A stretch of DNA of 33,049 bases from a virus. Position 1 is the stretch's first letter, and every line of letters starts with the position of its first letter. Shown here in pieces: positions 29,212 through 33,049 of this stretch. A program made the position numbers and the translations under genes. The stretch is from positions 1 to 33,049 of IMG/VR virus record IMGVR_UViG_3300030090_001544; one strand, given 5' to 3'. The notes below the pieces were generated by a model. It was not told the DNA's origin, made no database searches, and worked only from the letters and a program-made list of their open reading frames with translations.

Positions 29212-29751
29212 ATGGCACCTGTAGTAGCACCTGTTTTGAAGCCAATCAAACAAGTTGCAGATGTAGTAGCTGATCCTGTTGCTCAGGTGGTTCAAGAAGC
29301 TGTCAAAGCGCCTGCGGTTGCAATCAATGTGGCTGAAACACCATTGAAGGCAGCAACAAAAGCCGTAGAAGTTGCATCTCAACCTGTACTGGAAGCAAGC
29401 AAAACCATTGTTGAGACAGCCAAAGATGTGGTCGAGCCGCTTGAGAGGCCAGTCAAAAAGGCTGGCAAAGAGATAACAAACATTGCAAAGGATGTGGTTA
29501 AACTTGCAGGCGAGGCTTTTGAAGAGGTTGTCGAGAAGCCGGTGAAGAAAGTCGGCACAGAGCTTGTTGATACAATCACTGGCATGAACAAAGAAGATCG
29601 TCGCGGCACAACACCTGTTGCAACGCCAGAGGTCACACCAGAGGTAGTTCCAGATGACGGCGGTTTGCGTGGACGTAGACGAGATACGCGCTCAAAGAAA
29701 CCTGGTGCTGCTGGCACCCTTCTTGAGGGCGGGGGCGTTCTTTACGATTAG
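29212..29751 (+). CDS. repetitive helical structural protein, unknown
   Basis: A 179-residue protein. Residues about 1-125 are repeats of Ala/Val/Lys/Glu helices with Pro breaks (KPIKQVADVVADPVAQVVQE, KAPAVAINVAETPLKAATKA, then VEKPVKKVGTELVDTITG). The end (LRGRRRDTRSKKPGAAGTLL) has the basic RRR, then small-residue motif seen again in the next protein. This amphipathic pattern suits a lipid- or capsid-associated protein. It sits between terminase and portal, in a place where marine podoviruses have small unknown genes. Confidence 0.58.
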   Translation: MAPVVAPVLKPIKQVADVVADPVAQVVQEAVKAPAVAINVAETPLKAATKAVEVASQPVLEASKTIVETAKDVVEPLERPVKKAGKEITNIAKDVVKLAGEAFEEVVEKPVKKVGTELVDTITGMNKEDRRGTTPVATPEVTPEVVPDDGGLRGRRRDTRSKKPGAAGTLLEGGGVLYD

Positions 29752-29760
29752 GAGTAAGCC

Positions 29761-29967
29761 ATGAGTTTTTTAACACCAAAGTTTCCTGCACCGCCACCGC
29801 CGCCAGCGCCGCCACCAAAACCAGATATTGGCAGGGCGCGTGGAATGGCTGAAGAGGCTGAACGAGAAGAGCGTCAGCGTCGTCGTGGACGTGGCTCAAC
29901 CATTGTTGCGGGTGCGCTTGGTGAGCAAACAGAACAAACTGGCGGCACCCCAACCTTGATGAGTTAG
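29761..29967 (+). CDS. small proline-rich protein, unknown
   Basis: A 68-residue protein. It starts MSFLTPKFPAPPPPPAPPPK, continues with a charged Arg/Glu helix (EEAEREERQRRRGRGSTIVA) and ends GALGEQTEQTGGTPTLMS. The RRRGRGSTIVAG piece resembles the tail of the preceding gene, so the two may share an ancestral motif. Such proline-rich plus basic pieces are common just before the portal gene. The role is unknown, perhaps assembly. Confidence 0.58.
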   Translation: MSFLTPKFPAPPPPPAPPPKPDIGRARGMAEEAEREERQRRRGRGSTIVAGALGEQTEQTGGTPTLMS

Positions 29968-29969
29968 AC

Positions 29970-31559
29970 ATGGCAAAAGAAGCAGCGCCCATAATCAAAC
30001 GCTACAACAGCCTGAAGTACAAGCGTGACAACTGGGACACGCACTATCAGGAACTTGCCGACTACATGCTGCCGCGCAAAGCAGACGTTGTGAAGAAACG
30101 CTCTCGCGGCGAAAAGCGCATGGAGTTGATCTATGATGGCACGGCGCTGCAAGCCATAGACCTTATGGCTGCTTTTCTGCATGGCATGCTCACCAGTGGT
30201 GCATCTCCTTGGTTTCATTTGGATGTCAAAGATGAGGCCATGAACCGTGATGACGAGGTGCGCGGTTGGCTGCAAGACACCAGCATGCGTATGATGCAAG
30301 CCTTTCAAAGGTCAAACTTTGAGACAGAAGTGCATGAAGCATATGTTGATCTTGTTGTGTTTGGCACAGCCTGCATGTTCTGTGAGATGGACAAAGACAA
30401 GCTGCGTTTCAGCACACGCCATATTTCGGAATACTATGTATCTGAAGACCAGTACGGTATGGTCAACACCGTATATCGTCTTTACAAGTCGAGCGCACAG
30501 CAAGCTGTAGAACGGTTTGGTTATGACAATGTCGGTGATTTTATTCGCAAGACATTTGAGAAAAAGCCTGACGATGAGGTTGAGATTCTGCACGCAGTCT
30601 CACCGCGCATCCAAAGAGATGTGACGAAGCCAGACAATCTGAACATGCCGTTCATGTCTGTGTATGTCTGCAAAAAGTCAGAGATGATTATTAGCGAGGG
30701 TGGCTTTGAAGAACTGCCATATGTTGTGCCGCGCTTCTTGAAAGCAACGGGCGAGACTATGGGGCGCTCTCCTGCTATGACCGCTCTGCCTGATGTGAAG
30801 ATGCTCAATCTCATGTCAAAGACAATCATACAGGCTGCACAAAAACAAATTGACCCGCCATTGCTTGTGCCTGATGACGGCTTTCTTTTGCCCATCCGTA
30901 CACAGCCAGGTGGTTTGAACTTTTTCCGTGCTGGCACTAGAGAAACAATTACACCGCTCAACACGGGCGCAAACATTCCTATTGGCTTGAACATGGAAGA
31001 GCAGCGTCGCGCTGCCATTCGACAAGCGTTCTATGTAGATCAGATTCTGACCGCAGGCTCTCCGCAGATGACAGCAACAGAAGTCATACAGCGGCAGGAA
31101 GAACGTATGCGTGTCATTGGACCTGTGCTTGGTAGGTTGATGAATGAGTTGCTGCGTCCGCTAATTGATCGTGTGTTTGCTTTGATGCTCAGATCAGACA
31201 TGCTTGCGCCTGCACCAGAAGTGTTGCAGGGCATGGACATTGATATTGAATATGTTTCGCCGTTGGCAAGAGCGCAAAAGTCTAGTGGTCTGAACAACAC
31301 TATGAGGGCGCTTGAGATATTGTTGCCGCTGTCAGAGGGTCTGCCGGTTGCAGATCACATTGATCCTGATGGACTTGTGCGGCATGTCACTGACTCACTT
31401 GGTGTGCCAAAGGTTACTTTGAAGTCGCAACGTCAAGTCAATCAAATGCGTGAGCAACGTGCGCAGGCACAGCAAGAGGCGATGCAAAGACAGCAAGAGC
31501 AAGAGGATGTCTACACCACAGCACAAGCAGCGCAGGCTGTAAGGATGGTAAGCGATTGA
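29970..31559 (+). CDS. portal protein (head-to-tail connector)
   Basis: A 529-residue protein starting 3 bases after the previous stop. The N-terminus (RDNWDTHYQELADYMLPRKA, then GTALQAIDLMAAFLHGMLTS, then GASPWFHLDV) is the signature of the podoviral head-tail connector family (Head-tail_con). It forms the 12-subunit ring through which DNA enters and leaves. The C-terminus is a Gln/Arg/Glu-rich helix (REQRAQAQQEAMQRQQEQED), typical of the barrel region. The length is near that of T7 gp8 (536). Confidence 0.93.
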   Translation: MAKEAAPIIKRYNSLKYKRDNWDTHYQELADYMLPRKADVVKKRSRGEKRMELIYDGTALQAIDLMAAFLHGMLTSGASPWFHLDVKDEAMNRDDEVRGWLQDTSMRMMQAFQRSNFETEVHEAYVDLVVFGTACMFCEMDKDKLRFSTRHISEYYVSEDQYGMVNTVYRLYKSSAQQAVERFGYDNVGDFIRKTFEKKPDDEVEILHAVSPRIQRDVTKPDNLNMPFMSVYVCKKSEMIISEGGFEELPYVVPRFLKATGETMGRSPAMTALPDVKMLNLMSKTIIQAAQKQIDPPLLVPDDGFLLPIRTQPGGLNFFRAGTRETITPLNTGANIPIGLNMEEQRRAAIRQAFYVDQILTAGSPQMTATEVIQRQEERMRVIGPVLGRLMNELLRPLIDRVFALMLRSDMLAPAPEVLQGMDIDIEYVSPLARAQKSSGLNNTMRALEILLPLSEGLPVADHIDPDGLVRHVTDSLGVPKVTLKSQRQVNQMREQRAQAQQEAMQRQQEQEDVYTTAQAAQAVRMVSD

Positions 31560-31756
31560 AGGATATCGACCGATTAAAATTTATGTACCGTGAGACATTC
31601 GACACAGAACACGGTCAGAAAGTTTTGCGAGACTTAGAGGCACGCTCAAACTGGCGTGCTTCTAGCTATGTGGCTGGCGATGCCAATGCCACAGCTTTTG
31701 AAGAGGGCAAGCGTGCCGTTCTTCTACACATCCACAACATGATGATTAAGGAGTAA
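31556..31756 (+). CDS. Bbp19-like small protein
   Basis: A 66-residue protein. The frame has a TTG start (31556) overlapping the portal stop by four bases (TTGA); the next in-frame ATG would remove nine residues, including conserved DIDRLKF. The sequence (IDRLKFMYRETFDTEHGQKV, then AFEEGKRAVLLHIHNMM) matches the small Bbp19 family that often follows the portal gene in podoviruses. The role is unknown to me. Confidence 0.75.
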   Translation: MKDIDRLKFMYRETFDTEHGQKVLRDLEARSNWRASSYVAGDANATAFEEGKRAVLLHIHNMMIKE

Positions 31757-31758
31757 CT

Positions 31759-32601
31759 ATGTCAGAGGAAGCTATCGAACAGGTAGCCCAGCCCGAAGCA
31801 GCACCGCTGGAAACACCAGCAGAGGTTGCCCAAGGCGGGTCTGGTGACGATTTCTTGTCGATGATACCAGAAGAAATAAGAGAGCATCCAAGTCTTTCGC
31901 CTATCAAGGATGTCTCAAACCTTGCAAGGTCGTATGTCAATGCACAGCGTTTGATTGGTGCAGATAAACTGCCTCTGCCTGCCAACCCTTCAGATGCAGA
32001 CCTAGACAACATCTATGGCAAACTCGGCAGACCAGAGAGTGCAGATGGGTATGATATTGCAGCAGATGGCGCGATAGTCACAGAAGACGTTGCAAAGTCA
32101 TACGCAGAAGCTGCACATGCCCTGCGTCTTACGCCAGATCAGGCAAGCGGTATCCTTGAGTATTACAAGGGCATAGCATCTACTGCATCTGAGATGAGCG
32201 TCGAAGCAGAAAACCAACAAAGGGCTTCAACAGAAATGGCGTTGCGCCAAGAGTGGGGTGAAGAGTTTGATGCTAGGATTGCGGATGCAGGCAAGATTGC
32301 AAAACAGTTTGGTAGTGCAGAGTTGCTTGATATGCAACTTGCGGATGGCACCAAGGTGGGTAATCACCCAGATTTTATCCGTGCGTTTGCAAATATGGCA
32401 GAGTTCCGCTCTCGTGTTACAAGTGAGGACACTGTTTCAGATTCTGCGCAAACCAGTTTGCAGTCGCGTCAGTCCGCACAGGAAGAGATACAGGCGATCA
32501 TGCACGGTCCTAATTACATGAACAGAAAAGACCCTGTTGCACGCCAAGCCGCAATTGATAGAGTGAATGAACTTATGGGCGTATTGCATGGAACAGAATG
32601 A
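31759..32601 (+). CDS. scaffolding protein
   Basis: A 280-residue, acidic protein without Cys. The N-terminus is disordered and Pro/Glu/Ala-rich. NLARSYVNAQRLIGADKLPL, then LDNIYGKLGRPESADGYDI, is the motif I associate with marine podovirus scaffold proteins. Later residues are helical and charged (LTPDQASGILEYYKGIAS, then RIADAGKIAKQFGSAELLD). It lies two genes before the capsid gene, where scaffolds belong. It would be removed or released during head maturation. Confidence 0.8.
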   Translation: MSEEAIEQVAQPEAAPLETPAEVAQGGSGDDFLSMIPEEIREHPSLSPIKDVSNLARSYVNAQRLIGADKLPLPANPSDADLDNIYGKLGRPESADGYDIAADGAIVTEDVAKSYAEAAHALRLTPDQASGILEYYKGIASTASEMSVEAENQQRASTEMALRQEWGEEFDARIADAGKIAKQFGSAELLDMQLADGTKVGNHPDFIRAFANMAEFRSRVTSEDTVSDSAQTSLQSRQSAQEEIQAIMHGPNYMNRKDPVARQAAIDRVNELMGVLHGTE

Positions 32602-32818
32602 GTTGATAGAAATACGCTTAGAGTGTTTACGTTACGCAATCGAGTATGGTAGTGCGCGTGACGTTTTAGAACCTCACCTGCTTGCAGATAAATACTTTGA
32701 GTGGGTGATGCGGGGTAGCGATGAAAAACGTCCTGCTGGCAGTCGGAAAGACGACAGCGCCACAAGCGCTAAAAAAGCCAGGAGCGTCCGCAAGGGTAGC
32801 GCACCGACATTAGTGTAA
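32588..32818 (+). CDS. small protein between scaffold and capsid genes
   Basis: A 76-residue protein from the ATG at 32588, overlapping the scaffold end by 14 bases. The first half is helical and acidic (ELIEIRLECLRYAIEYGSAR, then DVLEPHLLADKYFEWVMRG) and the rest is Lys/Ser/Arg-rich. I recall similar proteins just before the capsid gene in several marine podoviruses. The role is unknown. Confidence 0.6.
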   Translation: MEQNELIEIRLECLRYAIEYGSARDVLEPHLLADKYFEWVMRGSDEKRPAGSRKDDSATSAKKARSVRKGSAPTLV

Positions 32819-32844
32819 ACGAAACCGTGTGAGAGGAGGACAGT

Positions 32845-33049
32845 ATGTCCCAACAAATCACCACGGCGTTTGTACAACAGTATTCTGCCAATGTGCAGAT
32901 GCTATCCCAACAGATGGGTTCTCGTCTGCGGGATGCGGTGCGCCTTGAGACTGTTGTAGGTAAGAACGCCTTCATCGACCAGATCGGTAGTGTGACTGCG
33001 CAACTGCGTAGCAGCCGCCATGCCGATACACCACAGATTGACACGCCAC
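32845..33049 (+). CDS. major capsid protein, N-terminal part (gene continues at base 82)
   Basis: The ATG at 32845 is preceded by GAGAGGAGGA. The first residues (MSQQITTAFVQQYSANVQML, then GSRLRDAVRLETVVGKNAFI) are the family N-terminus. The sequence continues seamlessly into the left end of the window, because 32969-33049 equals 1-81. The full protein is 292 residues. See the entry at 1-755 for the rest. Confidence 0.88.
   Translation, partial: MSQQITTAFVQQYSANVQMLSQQMGSRLRDAVRLETVVGKNAFIDQIGSVTAQLRSSRHADTPQIDTP
32969..33049. repeat. terminal overlap repeat, right copy
   Basis: This copy matches bases 1-81 with one silent mismatch at 33039. Both copies lie in the capsid gene and in the same frame. 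It shows that the molecule closes on itself and that about 32,968 bases are unique. Confidence 0.93.

Overview
This window is essentially one complete genome of a short-tailed, T7-like (podovirus-type) bacteriophage, about 33.0 kb, without bacterial flanking sequence. The first 81 and last 81 bases are the same sequence with one silent mismatch (71 versus 33039). Joining them restores a single 292-residue major capsid gene (32845 to the end, then on to 755), so the molecule is circular or terminally redundant and was cut inside the capsid gene, as in a circular metagenomic assembly. Virion proteins, small basic proteins and the tail-fibre chaperone look like marine phages. The ribosome-binding leaders (AGAAAGGA) match the 16S 3' end I recall for alphaproteobacteria (CCTCCTTTCT), so a marine alphaproteobacterial host is my best guess, as an inference only.

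Layout. (a) Plus strand 27537-33049 and 1-12481: small and large terminase, two small proline-rich or helical proteins, portal, a Bbp19-like protein, scaffold, capsid, a decoration-like protein, tail tubular proteins A and B, then a gp13-gp16-like ejection series (GNAT-fold protein, three to four internal virion proteins). (b) Plus 12535-18638: tail fibre with an S74-type chaperone, membrane and holin-like genes, a GH24 lysozyme, and six tiny Lys/Arg-rich proteins. (c) Minus 23153-18639: a tightly overlapped early operon with a RecB-like exonuclease, DNA-binding proteins, a YhhQ/VUT-family queuosine-precursor transporter, an unknown 84-residue protein, a DpdA-like DNA transglycosylase, an ERF-like annealing protein, an SSB-like protein, a MerR/excisionase-type HTH protein and a zinc-ribbon protein. 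(d) Plus 23243-23989, divergent: XRE repressor, DnaJ-type zinc protein, PD-(D/E)XK resolvase-like nuclease. (e) Minus 27168-24224: an operon of eleven small genes ending in an HNH endonuclease, most with a nearly identical AAGGATCAG leader. The operon is flanked by two repeat-rich noncoding regions that share a 13-base word.

I see no DNA polymerase, primase, helicase, RNA polymerase, integrase or tRNA. The phage probably relies on host replication and transcription and supplies a recombination set (exonuclease, annealing protein, SSB, resolvase).

The most interesting system is the dpdA-unknown-yhhQ cassette at 20034-21449. The phage appears to salvage a 7-deazaguanine precursor through its own membrane transporter and insert it into its DNA, with no biosynthesis genes of its own (no FolE, QueD, QueE or QueC). 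This would protect phage DNA from restriction. The overlapping reading frames suggest that the small unknown protein between transporter and transglycosylase is made together with them.
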